61,133 nt of DNA from Yersinia nurmii (GTDB lineage: Bacteria; Pseudomonadota; Gammaproteobacteria; Enterobacterales; Enterobacteriaceae), in contig NZ_CPYD01000011.1 of the NCBI RefSeq assembly GCF_001112925.1, positions 1 to 61,133 on the forward strand, given 5' to 3'. The stretch's first letter is position 1; every line of letters starts with the position of its first letter. The position numbers and the translations under genes were made by a program. Below, piece after piece: positions 40,535 to 50,734 of the stretch. The notes under the pieces are model-generated. The model was given only the letters and a program-made list of their open reading frames with translations, made no database searches and was not told the origin of the DNA.

Positions 40535-40906
40535 ATGCAACAGGATACAGTTGGTACATTTTCCCTCGACGACAATGATTGGCTGGGCGTCACCATTACT
40601 GACAGTGCTGCCGCGCAGATTACCCGTTTAATGCAGCAAGATCCCGACGTGAAAGGGCTGCATCTGGGCGTTAAACAATCTGGTTGCGCTGGGTTTGCCT
40701 ACGTGATGGACATGGCAAAAAATCCCGCCAATGACGATCTGGTTTTCGAGCATGGCGAGGCCAAAATTTTTGTACCGTTAAAAGCGATGCCTTTTATTGA
40801 TGGCACGGAAGTAGATTATGTCCGCGAAGGGCTGAATCAGATCTTTAAATTTAATAATCCTAAAGCTCAGCATGCCTGCGGTTGTGGCGAGAGTTTTGGC
40901 GTTTGA
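40535..40906 (+). CDS. sufA: Fe-S cluster assembly A-type carrier SufA
   Basis: A 123-aa HesB/IscA-family protein that carries 2Fe-2S or 4Fe-4S clusters from SufBC2D to target apoproteins. The three cluster-binding Cys are present: one in [10 protein letters not shown] and two in [10 protein letters not shown] at the C-terminus. It is the first gene of sufABCDSE, used under iron limitation and oxidative stress. sufB follows after 14 nt. Confidence 0.97.
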   Translation: MQQDTVGTFSLDDNDWLGVTITDSAAAQITRLMQQDPDVKGLHLGVKQSGCAGFAYVMDMAKNPANDDLVFEHGEAKIFVPLKAMPFIDGTEVDYVREGLNQIFKFNNPKAQHACGCGESFGV

Positions 40907-40920
40907 GTGATGTAAACGAA

Positions 40921-42432
40921 ATGACACGAAGCAATGTAGAAGTGCCAGATGATGTGCAGGCTTGGGTCAGTGATGGTCGTTACAAAGAGGGCTTCTTCAC
41001 CCAGTTAGCCACCGATGAATTGGCCAAAGGCATCAACGAAGATGTGGTGCGCGCGATTTCGGCCAAACGTAACGAACCTGAGTGGATGCTGGAATTCCGC
41101 CTCGGCGCTTATCGAAGCTGGCTGGAGATGGAAGAACCGCATTGGCTGAAAGCCGACTATCAAAGCCTGGATTATCAGGATTACAGCTATTACTCGGCGC
41201 CATCTTGCGGGAGCTGTGATGACAACTGTGGTTCCCAACCCGGTGCAGTGCAGCAGCCAACTGACGGCGACGATCTCGGCACCGCCGCCAATGATTATCT
41301 GACCGCAGAAGTGGAAAATGCCTTTGCCCAGCTGGGGGTTCCGGTTCGTGAAGGGGCTGAAGTGGCGGTAGATGCGATTTTTGATTCGGTTTCGGTCGCA
41401 ACCACCTATCGGGAAAAACTGGCTGGCCACGGGATTATTTTCTGCTCTTTTGGCGAAGCCATTCAGGAATACCCAGATTTGGTCCGCAAATACCTCGGCA
41501 GCGTAGTGCCAGCTAAAGATAACTTCTTTGCCGCATTGAACGCCGCCGTAGCCTCGGACGGCACCTTCGTATACGTGCCGAAAGGTGTGCGTTGCCCGAT
41601 GGAGCTCTCTACCTACTTCCGTATTAACGCGGCGAAAACCGGTCAGTTCGAACGCACCATTTTGATTGCCGATGAAGACAGCTACGTAAGTTACATCGAA
41701 GGTTGTTCTGCACCGGTGCGTGATACCTACCAGCTGCATGCGGCGGTGGTGGAAGTGATTCTGCATAAAAATGCCGAAGTGAAATATTCCACGGTACAAA
41801 ACTGGTTTGCAGGTACGGCTAGCACTGGCGGCATTCTTAACTTTGTAACCAAGCGCGCTCTGTGTGAAGGGGAAGGTTCGAAAATGTCGTGGACCCAGTC
41901 GGAAACTGGCTCGGCCATTACCTGGAAATACCCGAGTGTGATTTTACAGGGCGATAATTCCATCGGCGAATTCTTCTCCGTGGCGTTGACCAACGGTTAT
42001 CAGCAGGCCGATACCGGCACCAAGATGATCCACATCGGCAAAAATACTAAATCCACCATTATCGCCAAGGGGATTTCCGCCGGTCATAGCCAGAATACCT
42101 ATCGCGGTCTGGTGAAAATCCTACCGAGTGCGGAAAACGCCCGTAACTTTACCCAGTGCGACTCTATGCTGATTGGGCCGGATTCCGGCGCGCATACCTT
42201 CCCTTACGTGGAAGTGCGCAACAACAGCGCTCAGTTGGAACACGAAGCCACCACTTCCAAGATTGGCGATGACCAACTGTTCTATTGTCTGCAACGGGGC
42301 ATCAGCGAAGATGACGCTATCTCGATGATCGTCAACGGATTCTGTAAAGATGTATTCTCGGAATTACCGCTGGAGTTTGCCGTCGAAGCGCAGAAATTGC
42401 TCGCCATTAGTCTGGAACACAGCGTGGGTTAA
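40921..42432 (+). CDS. sufB: Fe-S cluster scaffold subunit SufB
   Basis: The scaffold subunit on which clusters form, in the SufBC2D complex. I start at ATG 40921 (Met-Thr-Arg-Ser-Asn-Val), 503 aa. The longer frame begins inside sufA and is not conserved. The Cys cluster [10 protein letters not shown] (about 99-108) and the C-terminal beta-helix core with [11 protein letters not shown] and [20 protein letters not shown] are typical. Length is slightly above the 495 aa of E. coli, mainly from the extra residues after the Cys cluster. Confidence 0.97.
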   Translation: MTRSNVEVPDDVQAWVSDGRYKEGFFTQLATDELAKGINEDVVRAISAKRNEPEWMLEFRLGAYRSWLEMEEPHWLKADYQSLDYQDYSYYSAPSCGSCDDNCGSQPGAVQQPTDGDDLGTAANDYLTAEVENAFAQLGVPVREGAEVAVDAIFDSVSVATTYREKLAGHGIIFCSFGEAIQEYPDLVRKYLGSVVPAKDNFFAALNAAVASDGTFVYVPKGVRCPMELSTYFRINAAKTGQFERTILIADEDSYVSYIEGCSAPVRDTYQLHAAVVEVILHKNAEVKYSTVQNWFAGTASTGGILNFVTKRALCEGEGSKMSWTQSETGSAITWKYPSVILQGDNSIGEFFSVALTNGYQQADTGTKMIHIGKNTKSTIIAKGISAGHSQNTYRGLVKILPSAENARNFTQCDSMLIGPDSGAHTFPYVEVRNNSAQLEHEATTSKIGDDQLFYCLQRGISEDDAISMIVNGFCKDVFSELPLEFAVEAQKLLAISLEHSVG

Positions 42433-42486
42433 CCCCGTGGCATTTGCACCGCACAGCGTTGCGCCACGGCGCACAAAGGAAACAGC

Positions 42487-43233
42487 ATGTTAAGCATCAA
42501 GAATTTAAAAGTCAGCGTAGATGGCAACGAGATCCTCAAGGGCCTGAATCTGGAAATCAAACCCGGTGAAGTTCACGCCATCATGGGGCCGAACGGCTCC
42601 GGTAAAAGTACCTTGTCCGCCACGCTGGCCGGCCGTGAAGAATATGAGGTCACCGAAGGCGAAGTGATCTTTAAAGGTAAGGACCTTTTGGATCTTGACC
42701 CAGAAGAACGCGCCGGTGAAGGGGTTTTCCTGGCGTTCCAGTATCCGGTGGAGATCCCCGGCGTCAGTAACCATTTCTTCCTGCAAACGGCAGTGAATGC
42801 GGTACGTAAATACCGTGAAGAAGAACCTTTGGATCGCTTCGATTTTTCCGATTTCATTGAAGAAAAAATTGAACTGTTGAAGATGCCGGAAGATTTGCTG
42901 TCTCGTTCGGTGAACGTGGGTTTCTCTGGCGGTGAGAAAAAGCGTAACGACATCCTGCAAATGGCGGCGCTGGAGCCAGATCTGTGCATTCTGGATGAAA
43001 CCGACTCCGGTTTGGACATCGATGCGTTGAAAATCGTGGCAAACGGGGTGAACTCTCTGCGCAATGAAAAACGTGCTTTTATTATCGTAACCCACTATCA
43101 ACGCATTCTGGATTACGTGAAACCCGACTTCGTACACGTGTTGTATCAGGGCAAAATTATCAAGTCCGGTGACTTCTCGCTAGTGAAACAGTTGGAGGAG
43201 CAAGGCTATGGCTGGCTTACCGACCAACAGTAA
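42487..43233 (+). CDS. sufC: Fe-S cluster assembly ATPase SufC
   Basis: An ABC-type ATPase, 248 aa, that binds SufB and SufD and drives the shape changes needed for cluster assembly. Walker A GPNGSGKST (about 34-42), the signature FSGGEKKRNDI (about 147-157) and Walker B LCILDETDSGLD (about 166-177) are visible. There are no membrane segments, as expected. AAAGGAAAC precedes the ATG. It overlaps sufD by 26 nt. Confidence 0.98.
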   Translation: MLSIKNLKVSVDGNEILKGLNLEIKPGEVHAIMGPNGSGKSTLSATLAGREEYEVTEGEVIFKGKDLLDLDPEERAGEGVFLAFQYPVEIPGVSNHFFLQTAVNAVRKYREEEPLDRFDFSDFIEEKIELLKMPEDLLSRSVNVGFSGGEKKRNDILQMAALEPDLCILDETDSGLDIDALKIVANGVNSLRNEKRAFIIVTHYQRILDYVKPDFVHVLYQGKIIKSGDFSLVKQLEEQGYGWLTDQQ

Positions 43234-44491
43234 TAAACTGCATCAGCACAGCGCCGCGGTATTGCAGCAACTGAGCCAATTGGCACAGCAGAGCGCTCGC
43301 GGGGGGCGTGCCGATAGCCATTGGCAGCAGGCTCAGCAGTTGGGTTTCCCAACCGCACGGCATGAAGACTGGAAATATACGCCGATTGATCGCCTGCTAG
43401 AACAACGTTTTGGTTTTGCTCAGACGCAGGTTAGCTCACAGCAGCTAATCGCGTTGGCGCTGCCGTTGGACGCCTATCGTCTGGTCTTTGTGGACGGACG
43501 TTTTGACGCCAGCCTGAGTGATACCGAATTCGGTGTTTATCGGGTTAGCCCGCTTACCGCCGCCGCCGAATTGCCTGCCCCGGTGCAGTCTGAAGTATTC
43601 CTTCATCTGACGGAAAGTCTGGCGCAGGAAGGCTCCGTGATTCGCCTGCCTGTGGGAAAACAGGCGGAAAAACCGCTTTATCTGCTGCATATCAGCTCTG
43701 GTACAGATGCTGAACGGGTGAATACCAGCCACTATCGCCACCATGTAGTGCTGGAAGCTAATACTCAGGCTGATATTGTCGAGCATTATGTCAGTCTGAA
43801 TGATTTGCCTCACTTTACCGGCGCGCGGCTGACAATTTCTGTCGGCGACAATGCCCAACTGAGCCACTGCAAGCTGGCCTTTGAAACGCCACAAAGCTAT
43901 CACTTTGCTCATAATGACGTGGTGATGGGACGTGACGCTCGCGCCCGCAGCTATAGTTTCCTGCTGGGCGCCGGCCTGACTCGCCATAACACCAGCGCCC
44001 AGCTTAACGGCGAGGGCGCTAGTTTGTCGATGAACAGCCTGCTGTTACCTATTGGCCGTGAAGTTTGTGATACCCGAACCTATCTGGAACATAATAAAGG
44101 TTATTGCGAAAGCCGTCAGCTACACAAAACCGTGGTGCGGGAGCGGGGCAAGGCAGTGTTTAACGGCATGATCAAGGTGGCACAGCACGCGCTGAAAACC
44201 GACGGTCAGATGACCAATAACAACCTGTTGTTGAGCAAACTGGCAGAGGTGGATACCAAACCGCAGCTGGAAATTTATGCCGATGACGTGAAATGCAGTC
44301 ACGGTGCGACCGTCGGGCGGATTGACGCCGAACAGATGTTCTATCTACAGTCCCGCGGCATCAGTCGGGCCGATGCTCAGCAAATGATTATCTTTGCCTT
44401 CGCCGCTGAATTGACCGAGGCGATAAGCAACGAAACCATCCGTAAACTGGTGATGGAGCGGATTGCCGAGCGTTTGGCGGGAGAACAATAA
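43208..44491 (+). CDS. sufD: Fe-S cluster assembly protein SufD
   Basis: A SufB paralogue, 427 aa, that completes the SufBC2D scaffold and helps take up iron. The start Met-Ala-Gly-Leu-Pro matches E. coli SufD and lies inside the 3' end of suf[14 protein letters not shown] (about 47-59) and the C-terminal [20 protein letters not shown] are conserved. The stop overlaps an ATG-Arg miniframe that ends at once; sufS starts 13 nt later. Confidence 0.97.
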   Translation: MAGLPTNSNKLHQHSAAVLQQLSQLAQQSARGGRADSHWQQAQQLGFPTARHEDWKYTPIDRLLEQRFGFAQTQVSSQQLIALALPLDAYRLVFVDGRFDASLSDTEFGVYRVSPLTAAAELPAPVQSEVFLHLTESLAQEGSVIRLPVGKQAEKPLYLLHISSGTDAERVNTSHYRHHVVLEANTQADIVEHYVSLNDLPHFTGARLTISVGDNAQLSHCKLAFETPQSYHFAHNDVVMGRDARARSYSFLLGAGLTRHNTSAQLNGEGASLSMNSLLLPIGREVCDTRTYLEHNKGYCESRQLHKTVVRERGKAVFNGMIKVAQHALKTDGQMTNNNLLLSKLAEVDTKPQLEIYADDVKCSHGATVGRIDAEQMFYLQSRGISRADAQQMIIFAFAAELTEAISNETIRKLVMERIAERLAGEQ

Positions 44492-44504
44492 TGAGAGAAC
44501 CACT

Positions 44505-45725
44505 ATGAGTTACCCGCTGGAACGCATTCGCGCCGATTTCCCACTGCTTGGCCGTGAAGTTAACGGCCAGCCGCTGGCCTATCTGGACAGCGCGGCTAGC
44601 GCGCAGAAACCCAATGCAGTGATTGAGCGCGAGCTAGAGTTTTACCGCAGCGGCTATGCGGCGGTGCATCGTGGAATTCACACCCTTAGCGCTGAAGCGA
44701 CTCAGTCGATGGAGCAAGTCCGCCGTCAGGCGGCAGAATTTATCAATGCGGCCTCGCCGGATGAAATCGTTTTTGTGAAAGGCACCACCGAAGCTATTAA
44801 TCTGGTGGCAAACAGCTACGGGCGACATTGGCTCAAAGCTGGTGACAGTATTATCATCACCGAAATGGAGCATCACGCCAATATTGTTCCCTGGCAGATG
44901 CTGGCTCAGGAACGTGGCATTGAAATTCGCGTCTGGCCGATTACCCCAAGCGGCGAATTGAATCTGAGCGTTCTGCCGCACCTGATCGATGATACGACTC
45001 GTTTGCTGGCGATTACCCACGTTTCCAACGTATTGGGTACGGTTAACCCGATCGAGCAAATCGTGGCGACGGCCAAGGCCGCCGGTTTGTTGGTGTTGGT
45101 GGACGGCGCGCAGGCGGTGATGCATCAGGCAGTGGACGTACAGAAGCTAGGCTGTGATTTTTATGCTTTCTCCGGCCACAAACTGTATGGGCCGACCGGT
45201 ATTGGTATTCTGTACGGGAAAAGCGAACTGTTGCAGCAAATGCCGCCGTGGGAAGGCGGTGGGGCGATGATTAAAACCGTCAGCCTGACCGAAGGAACCA
45301 CCTACGCCGATGCGCCGGGGCGCTTTGAGGCCGGTTCGCCGAACACCGCAGGTATGATGGGTTTAGGCGCGGCAATGAGCTACCTCAATGAGTTGGGTCT
45401 GGAGAACATACAGCGCTACGAGCATGAGCTGATGACCTACGCCGTCGAAGCACTGCAGCAGGTTGAAGGGTTGATTATGTATGGCCCAGCGTCGCGGGCG
45501 GGGGTCATTGCCTTTAATCTGGGGCAACATCATGCCTTTGACGTAGGTAGTTTTCTCGATCAATACGGGATTGCCATTCGTACTGGTCATCACTGTGCGA
45601 TGCCATTAATGCAGCACTACGGCGTGCCGAGCATGTGCCGCGCGTCTCTGGCGGTTTATACCAGCCGAGAGGATATCAACCGGCTGGTGGCGGGGTTACA
45701 ACGGGTCAAGCGTTTGCTAGGCTAA
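44505..45725 (+). CDS. sufS: Cysteine desulfurase SufS
   Basis: A PLP-dependent class V aminotransferase-fold enzyme, 406 aa from ATG 44505. It removes sulfur from cysteine to leave a persulfide on Cys364 (GHHCAMPLM), the same number as in E. coli. The PLP lysine lies in [11 protein letters not shown] (about 223-233). A 14-residue upstream extension of the frame runs into sufD and is rejected; GAGAGAACC precedes the chosen start. SufE accepts the sulfur. Confidence 0.97.
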   Translation: MSYPLERIRADFPLLGREVNGQPLAYLDSAASAQKPNAVIERELEFYRSGYAAVHRGIHTLSAEATQSMEQVRRQAAEFINAASPDEIVFVKGTTEAINLVANSYGRHWLKAGDSIIITEMEHHANIVPWQMLAQERGIEIRVWPITPSGELNLSVLPHLIDDTTRLLAITHVSNVLGTVNPIEQIVATAKAAGLLVLVDGAQAVMHQAVDVQKLGCDFYAFSGHKLYGPTGIGILYGKSELLQQMPPWEGGGAMIKTVSLTEGTTYADAPGRFEAGSPNTAGMMGLGAAMSYLNELGLENIQRYEHELMTYAVEALQQVEGLIMYGPASRAGVIAFNLGQHHAFDVGSFLDQYGIAIRTGHHCAMPLMQHYGVPSMCRASLAVYTSREDINRLVAGLQRVKRLLG

Positions 45726-45773
45726 GTGAAGCCAAACTCCGTAGCGCCTGTTGGTCAGCGCGTTGCCGTTATC

Positions 45774-45810
45774 AAAGCTGGCTAGGGTCTCGGTCAGCTT
45801 TATTTTTTTA
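45774..45810 (+). terminator. Terminator-like hairpin between sufS and sufE
   Basis: AAAGCTG (45774-45780) pairs with CAGCTTT (45795-45801) around a 14-nt loop; seven T follow from 45803 to 45809. It lies within the suf operon, 21 nt before the sufE ATG. Confidence 0.6.
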
Positions 45811-45830
45811 CCGTATTAGGAAGCCTCTCC

Positions 45831-46247
45831 ATGGCCACGTTGCCAGATAAGCAAAAATTGATTCGCAATTTTTCCCGCTGCCATAATTGGGAAGAAAAAT
45901 ACCTATACGTGATCGAATTGGGCGCAATGTTGCCGCCATTGAGCGACGCCGATCGCCAGCCAGAAAACCTGATTAGCGGCTGCCAGAGCCAGGTGTGGAT
46001 CAGCATGACGTTGGCCGAGCAAGGCACTGTTCATTTTGCCGGTGACAGCGATGCGACCATCGTAAAAGGGTTAGTCGCGGTCGTCTTTATTCTGTATCAG
46101 GGTTTAACTCCGCAGCAAATTATCGATCTGGACGTTCGCCCTTATTTTGCCGATTTGGCTTTAAGCCAGCATTTAACTCCGTCTCGATCTCAGGGATTGG
46201 AAGCAATGATTCGCGCTATTCGTAATAAAGCATCATTATTAGTCTGA
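45831..46247 (+). CDS. sufE: Sulfur acceptor protein SufE
   Basis: A 138-aa protein that takes persulfide sulfur from SufS on Cys51 (ISGCQSQVW) and passes it to SufB. Length and Cys position match E. coli. AGGAAGCC precedes the ATG. It ends the suf operon; a 7-bp hairpin without T-run (GAGGCAG at 46262-46268, CTGCCTC at 46274-46280) lies just after it. Confidence 0.97.
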   Translation: MATLPDKQKLIRNFSRCHNWEEKYLYVIELGAMLPPLSDADRQPENLISGCQSQVWISMTLAEQGTVHFAGDSDATIVKGLVAVVFILYQGLTPQQIIDLDVRPYFADLALSQHLTPSRSQGLEAMIRAIRNKASLLV

Positions 46248-46280
46248 GTGACCTTTCTTCCGAGGCAGCTTGTCTGCCTC

Positions 46281-46569
46281 TCAGAACCTTCTTAATCATT
46301 GAGTTAATCTATTCACCCTTTATTGTTATAAGAATATTTTTGCGAAGTCGGTCACAGTGTTAAAACGGTGATATTTCAGCAGGTTAAATCTTGTATGGGG
46401 GGCGAAAAAGGCAAAGAAAAATTAATTTCTAACACGTTGATTTCTAGAGAAATAAATTGCCTTTAGAATCATTACTGTTAGTATAGTTTTGCCAATTATT
46501 GGCTATGAAAATCACACGAACGAGCTCGCCGTATAAACCGAATTTGAAGAAGTGATGTAGGAACTAAGC
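46281..46569. other. Intergenic region ahead of ldtE
   Basis: AT-rich, with no gene seen. A possible weak promoter is TTGCCT (46457-46462) with TATAGT (46482-46487), but the 19-bp spacer is long. Confidence 0.3.
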
Positions 46570-47610
46570 ATGAAACGTGCATTAACTTTGATAGGTATGT
46601 TATTCGCCACCTGTATGGCAGGCAGTATCACTGCGGCCAATGCAACTGAATATCCTCTGCCACCGGCCAATAGTCGTCTTATTGGTGAAAATACTACCTT
46701 TACCGTTCCAAACGATGGCCGTCCGCTGGAGGCTATTGCTGCCGATTATAAAATCGGTCTGTTGGGTATGCTGGAAGCCAACCCAGGCACCGATCCGTAT
46801 TTACCTAAGCCGGGTTCAGTGTTAACCATTCCAACGCAAATGCTGCTGCCAGACACCCCGCGTGAAGGCATTGTGATTAACCTGGCAGAACTGCGTCTGT
46901 ACTACTATCCAAAAGGTCAGGATAAAGTCATCGTTTATCCAATAGGTATCGGCCAGTTAGGGCGTAATACCCCAATTATGACGACCTCCGTCAGTCAGAA
47001 AATCCCGAATCCAACCTGGACACCAACGGCGAATATTCGTAAACACTATCTGGCGCAAGGTGTGACTTTACCGGCCGTTGTTCCTGCCGGTCCGGAAAAC
47101 CCTATGGGTCTGTTTGCGATGCGTCTGTCTGCCGGTGCCGGTGAGTACCTGATTCACGGTACCAACGCTAACTTCGGTATCGGTATGCGCGTTAGCTCTG
47201 GCTGTATCCGTCTGCGTCCTGACGATATTCAGGCGCTGTTCAACTCGGTACCTAAAGGCACCCGGGTACAGATTATCAATGAACCGATCAAATATTCTGT
47301 TGAACCAGACGGTAAACGCTACGTAGAAGTTCACCAGCCGCTGTCCCGTACAGACAATGACGATCCGCAAACCATGCCAATCGCACTGAGCGCCGGTGTG
47401 AAAGCTTTTATGGCCAATGGCGAGACAGATACCGCCGTGGTTGAAAGTGCGATTGTACGCCGTTCTGGGATGCCCGTATTGGCCAGCAAAGGGATGACAG
47501 CGACTGAAGCTGTTCCGGCTGTTGTAGCCCCTCTGGAAGCGTCACAGACTGAAGAACAGACTATCCCTAAGCTTACCCAGCCGGGCCCAATCTATTCTGA
47601 GTCTCACTAA
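46570..47610 (+). CDS. ldtE: L,D-transpeptidase LdtE (YnhG)
   Basis: A periplasmic YkuD-family transpeptidase, 346 aa, that makes 3-3 crosslinks between mDAP residues of peptidoglycan. Signal peptide about 1-25 (cleaved near NAT). A LysM-like repeat (about 40-90) is followed by the YkuD domain (about 97-235) with the IHGTN and SSGCIRLRPDDI motif; the catalytic Cys is residue 212. The C-terminal tail (about 255-346) is low complexity. Its place between sufE and lpp matches E. coli ynhG. Confidence 0.94.
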   Translation: MKRALTLIGMLFATCMAGSITAANATEYPLPPANSRLIGENTTFTVPNDGRPLEAIAADYKIGLLGMLEANPGTDPYLPKPGSVLTIPTQMLLPDTPREGIVINLAELRLYYYPKGQDKVIVYPIGIGQLGRNTPIMTTSVSQKIPNPTWTPTANIRKHYLAQGVTLPAVVPAGPENPMGLFAMRLSAGAGEYLIHGTNANFGIGMRVSSGCIRLRPDDIQALFNSVPKGTRVQIINEPIKYSVEPDGKRYVEVHQPLSRTDNDDPQTMPIALSAGVKAFMANGETDTAVVESAIVRRSGMPVLASKGMTATEAVPAVVAPLEASQTEEQTIPKLTQPGPIYSESH

Positions 47611-47645
47611 TAGCCGCAAATAAGCACCTCGATGTTGCAGGACAA

Positions 47646-47669
47646 GATGAAAGCAAGGACGCTTTCATC
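47646..47669 (+). terminator. Hairpin after ldtE, no T-run
   Basis: GATGAAAGC (47646-47654) and GCTTTCATC (47661-47669) form a perfect 9-bp stem with a 6-nt loop. Without a T-run it may stabilise the mRNA end rather than terminate. Confidence 0.5.
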
Positions 47670-47746
47670 GCTCAAGCGGATAAATAAATCGACTTACCGG
47701 ATAAGGATAAAGTGCAAATGGCAAAGGTGAGGGGATTGTTCGAGGT

Positions 47747-47778
47747 AAAAAAAATGGCGCACAATGTGCGCCATTTTT
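47747..47778 (-). terminator. Intrinsic terminator of lpp (bidirectional)
   Basis: AAAATGGCGCACA and TGTGCGCCATTTTT form a nearly perfect palindrome flanked by A and T runs, so it can stop transcription both from lpp (minus) and from the ldtE side. Confidence 0.92.
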
Positions 47779-47791
47779 CATTGAAGTAATA

Positions 47792-48040
<249 letters not shown>

Positions 48041-48073
48041 CTAGATTAAGTTAATCTCCATGTAGCGATACAA

Positions 48074-48102
48074 GTATTACACAAACTTTTTTCGAAAGAG
48101 AA
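48074..48102 (-). promoter_or_regulatory. lpp promoter
   Basis: On the minus strand a -10 TAATAC (48074-48079) follows GTTTGTG and is preceded at 17 bp by TTCTCT (48097-48102). The sequence from the -10 to the start codon is nearly identical to the very strong E. coli lpp promoter and leader. Confidence 0.7.
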
Positions 48103-48287
48103 TAAATTTTTTATGTTAATGAGCTTTATTTTGATCGTTCGCTCAAAGAAGCGTCTGGTTTTAAAAAATCGTTAAAAAATAAAAACAAAACCAATGTATT
48201 CCATGGGACAAGTCTTATTTATAAAACAGCATGTAGCGGGGGCGGGATTAAATGTTTTTTGAGAAAGGACTGGCACCGAAAGATAAA
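48103..48287. other. Intergenic region between lpp and pykF
   Basis: AT-rich upstream part of the lpp promoter and downstream part of pykF. No gene or clear repeat seen. Confidence 0.4.
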
Positions 48288-48317
48288 AGAAAAACGCCGC
48301 TGTAATAAGCGGCGTTT
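48288..48317 (-). terminator. Intrinsic terminator of pykF
   Basis: On the minus strand AAACGCCGC (48309-48317) pairs with GCGGCGTTT (48292-48300), followed by TTCTTTTA. Confidence 0.88.
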
Positions 48318-48348
48318 AAATATATTCAGCAGAACAACGCGAGTTGTA

Positions 48349-49761
48349 TTACAGAACGTGTACTGAAGAAGTATTGGTTGTGCCGCTTGGTACCAGTGCG
48401 CCAGAAACCATCACCACTACGTCACCTTTCTGTGCCAAACCGCTTGCCAATGCCGCTTCTTTACCAATGCGGTAGAAGTCATCGGTAGAGGCGATTTCTT
48501 TCACCACGGAAGGGATAACGCCTTTGGTCAGAATTAACTGACGCGCCGTCACTTCATTGGTGGTTAGCGCCAGAATAGTCGCGGTTGGGAAGTATTTTCG
48601 TACGGATTTGGCTGACTTGCCGCCGCCGGTCGCAACGACGATCAACGGAGCACCCAGTTTCTCTGCGGTTTCAACTGCACCACGGCAAACGGCTTCGGTG
48701 ATACGCATTTTGCGGTTGTCGTTCAGTGATTCGATGCGGCTAGGCATAACGCGATCTGTACGCTCACAGATGGTCGCCATGATGCTCACTGACTCCAGCG
48801 GGTATTTACCCTTAGCGCTCTCACCGGACAGCATCACTGCGTCGGTACCGTCCAGAATGGCGTTAGCTACGTCGCCAGCTTCTGCACGGGTAGGGCGCGG
48901 GTTTTTGATCATGGAATCGAGCATTTGGGTGGCGGTGATGACCACTTTACGTGCGCGGTTACATTTCTCGATCATCATCTTCTGCGCGAAGATAACTTCT
49001 TCAACCGGGATTTCAACGCCCAGATCGCCACGAGCAACCATGATACCGTCAGAGGCTTCCAGAATTTCGTCGAAGTTATTCAGGCCTTCCTGGTTTTCAA
49101 TTTTGGAAATGATCTGAATGTGTTCGCCGCCGTGGGCTTTCAGGTGCTCACGGATTTCCAGCACGTCAGAACGTTTACGGATAAAGGAAGCCGCAACGAA
49201 GTCAACGCCTTGCTCACAACCAAAGATCAGGTCGCCTTTATCTTTTTCAGCCAGAGCAGGCAGTTGGATGGAAACGCCTGGCAGGTTAACGCCTTTGTTT
49301 TCGCCCAGATCGCCGTTGTTCAGTACTTTACAAACGACGGTGCTTTCAGTGACTTCAATCACTTCCATACCGATCAAACCGTCATCAACCAGCACGGTGT
49401 TACCGATTTTCAGGTCAGCGGCGAAGCCCGCGTAAGTAACGGCGACAGTTTGGTTGTTACCAATTACGCTCTGGTCGGTGGTGAAGGTGAAAGTCTGGCC
49501 AGCAACCAGTGCCACGTCTTTACCGCCTTCCAATTTCATGGTGCGGATTTCCGGGCCTTTGGTGTCCAGCAGAATGCCCGCTTTCAGACCGGTTTTCTCC
49601 ATAACCGCACGGATATTTTTGATACGTTGACCGTGCTCAGCATAGTCACCGTGGGAGAAGTTCAAACGCATTACGTTCATGCCTGCTTTCAGCAGGTTGG
49701 TCAACATTTCTTCAGATTCGGTTTTTGGCCCGATAGTACAAACAATTTTAGTCTTTTTCAT
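48349..49761 (-). CDS. pykF: Pyruvate kinase I
   Basis: The fructose 1,6-bisphosphate-activated pyruvate kinase, 470 aa, same as E. coli PykF. It makes pyruvate and ATP from phosphoenolpyruvate and ADP. I start at the Met of [19 protein letters not shown]; the frame is open 33 codons further up without conservation. The active-site block [16 protein letters not shown] (about 240-255) and the C-terminal allosteric domain ending SSVHVL are present. A Cra operator overlaps the start of its transcript, opposing the action at ppsA. Confidence 0.98.
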   Translation of the reverse strand: MKKTKIVCTIGPKTESEEMLTNLLKAGMNVMRLNFSHGDYAEHGQRIKNIRAVMEKTGLKAGILLDTKGPEIRTMKLEGGKDVALVAGQTFTFTTDQSVIGNNQTVAVTYAGFAADLKIGNTVLVDDGLIGMEVIEVTESTVVCKVLNNGDLGENKGVNLPGVSIQLPALAEKDKGDLIFGCEQGVDFVAASFIRKRSDVLEIREHLKAHGGEHIQIISKIENQEGLNNFDEILEASDGIMVARGDLGVEIPVEEVIFAQKMMIEKCNRARKVVITATQMLDSMIKNPRPTRAEAGDVANAILDGTDAVMLSGESAKGKYPLESVSIMATICERTDRVMPSRIESLNDNRKMRITEAVCRGAVETAEKLGAPLIVVATGGGKSAKSVRKYFPTATILALTTNEVTARQLILTKGVIPSVVKEIASTDDFYRIGKEAALASGLAQKGDVVVMVSGALVPSGTTNTSSVHVL

Positions 49762-49984
49762 GACGGATTTTTCTACAAGTTGTGATGGATAAAAAGCGAA
49801 AGAATCCGCCAGCCAAGCTGACGGAACGGAATGTGGGGTGTGTCTGGTGTAATGAAACAATACTAAGAATAGGTGACAGTTGAAGAGATCGAGCGGAAAA
49901 CTTTTGCGCAGGACTTCGCGCTGGGCCTGTCTGCGACAGCCAATTGAGGAGTTGTATTTTTTTAGCGTATCTATAGATCAAGAT

Positions 49985-50045
49985 GCTGAAACCATTCAAC
50001 TGAAACGACGGTTCGCATTATACGGTGTAAGTGACCGGAAATGAA
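49985..50045 (-). promoter_or_regulatory. pykF promoter with downstream Cra operator
   Basis: On the minus strand a -35 TTCATT (50040-50045) and a -10 TATAAT (50017-50022) are 17 bp apart. On the plus strand GCTGAAACCATTCA (49985-49998), just downstream of the expected start near 50010, fits the Cra consensus, which suggests repression of pykF by Cra when sugar flux is low. Confidence 0.7.
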
Positions 50046-50319
50046 ATGAAAATCAAATTCTCATCACCTGTTTTGATAAAAATCACGCAAATGTAGCGCA
50101 AACCGAGGCGCTCAGCGCGATTTGTTGCGCAACAGTCAGTGATTAAGCATACAGAGTGTAAATTTTATGTGACATGAAAGACTATACAGCGAATAAAACT
50201 GAGGTGAATGAGATGAACCGTCAGGAAGTTGAAACAGCGAATTTAGGCATTTTGCGAGTCATGAGAATTGCAGTTGAGAATGAGACGAATACAGGAGCAA
50301 GCGCGGGAGAATCAAGATT
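50046..50319. other. Intergenic region between pykF and the tRNA genes
   Basis: No gene seen. A plus-strand open frame here runs straight into the tRNA gene on the other strand and is a chance frame. I see no clear terminator after the tRNA pair. Confidence 0.4.
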
Positions 50320-50396
50320 TGGTGCGTCCGAGTGGACTCGAACCACCGACCCCCACCATGTCAAGGTGGTGCTCTAACCAACTGAGCTACGGACGC
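50320..50396 (-). tRNA. valW: tRNA-Val(GAC), second copy in the transcript
   Basis: 77 nt including encoded CCA. The acceptor stem GCGTCCG / CGGACGC, the anticodon stem CCACC/GGTGG with loop TTGACAT (anticodon GAC, reading GUC and GUU codons) and the T-loop GTTCGAGTC are all intact. It is identical to the other copy at 50428. The E. coli pair valV-valW holds this position near mdtK. Confidence 0.95.
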
Positions 50397-50427
50397 ACTG
50401 AATAATCTTGTCAATCTGATGTTTGAA

Positions 50428-50504
50428 TGGTGCGTCCGAGTGGACTCGAACCACCGACCCCCACCATGTCAAGGTGGTGCTCTAACCAACTGAGCTACGG
50501 ACGC
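50428..50504 (-). tRNA. valV: tRNA-Val(GAC), first copy in the transcript
   Basis: Same 77-nt sequence and structure as the copy at 50320, separated from it by 31 nt, and probably transcribed together. Which copy is called valV or valW is by order only. Confidence 0.95.
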
Positions 50505-50604
50505 ATCGATTATTACCGACCATCAAAGGTGACAGCGGGGACGAATATTAACGGGCAGTCCGTCCTCTGGCAAGGAGAAAAACGCAATTTTATTCGTAAT
50601 TTCA

Positions 50605-50699
50605 CGCGATTGCTGAGCTTTCGCTCATTGCGCCGTTTTTTTCTCCATCTTTGATTCAGATTTTCCTGCACCGAGCGGAATAACCCGGCGCAGGTTTTT
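50605..50699 (+). terminator. Two plus-strand terminator-like hairpins in a row
   Basis: The first has TGAGC (50614-50618) pairing with GCTCA (50623-50627), then seven T (50636-50642). The second has CCTGCACCG (50665-50673) pairing with CGGCGCAGG (50686-50694) with one mismatch, then five T. Both point on the plus strand, yet no plus-strand gene is seen upstream. Confidence 0.55.
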
Positions 50700-50734
50700 A
50701 GATCTTCATTTCCCGAATCATAACCACGACGAGT

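Noticed and set aside
50174..50654. Two plus-strand frames with the repeated sequence RTTDPHHVKVVL / SGLEPPTPTMSRWCSNQLSY
   Set aside because: These are translations of the antisense strand of the two tRNA-Val genes, a well-known source of false proteins.
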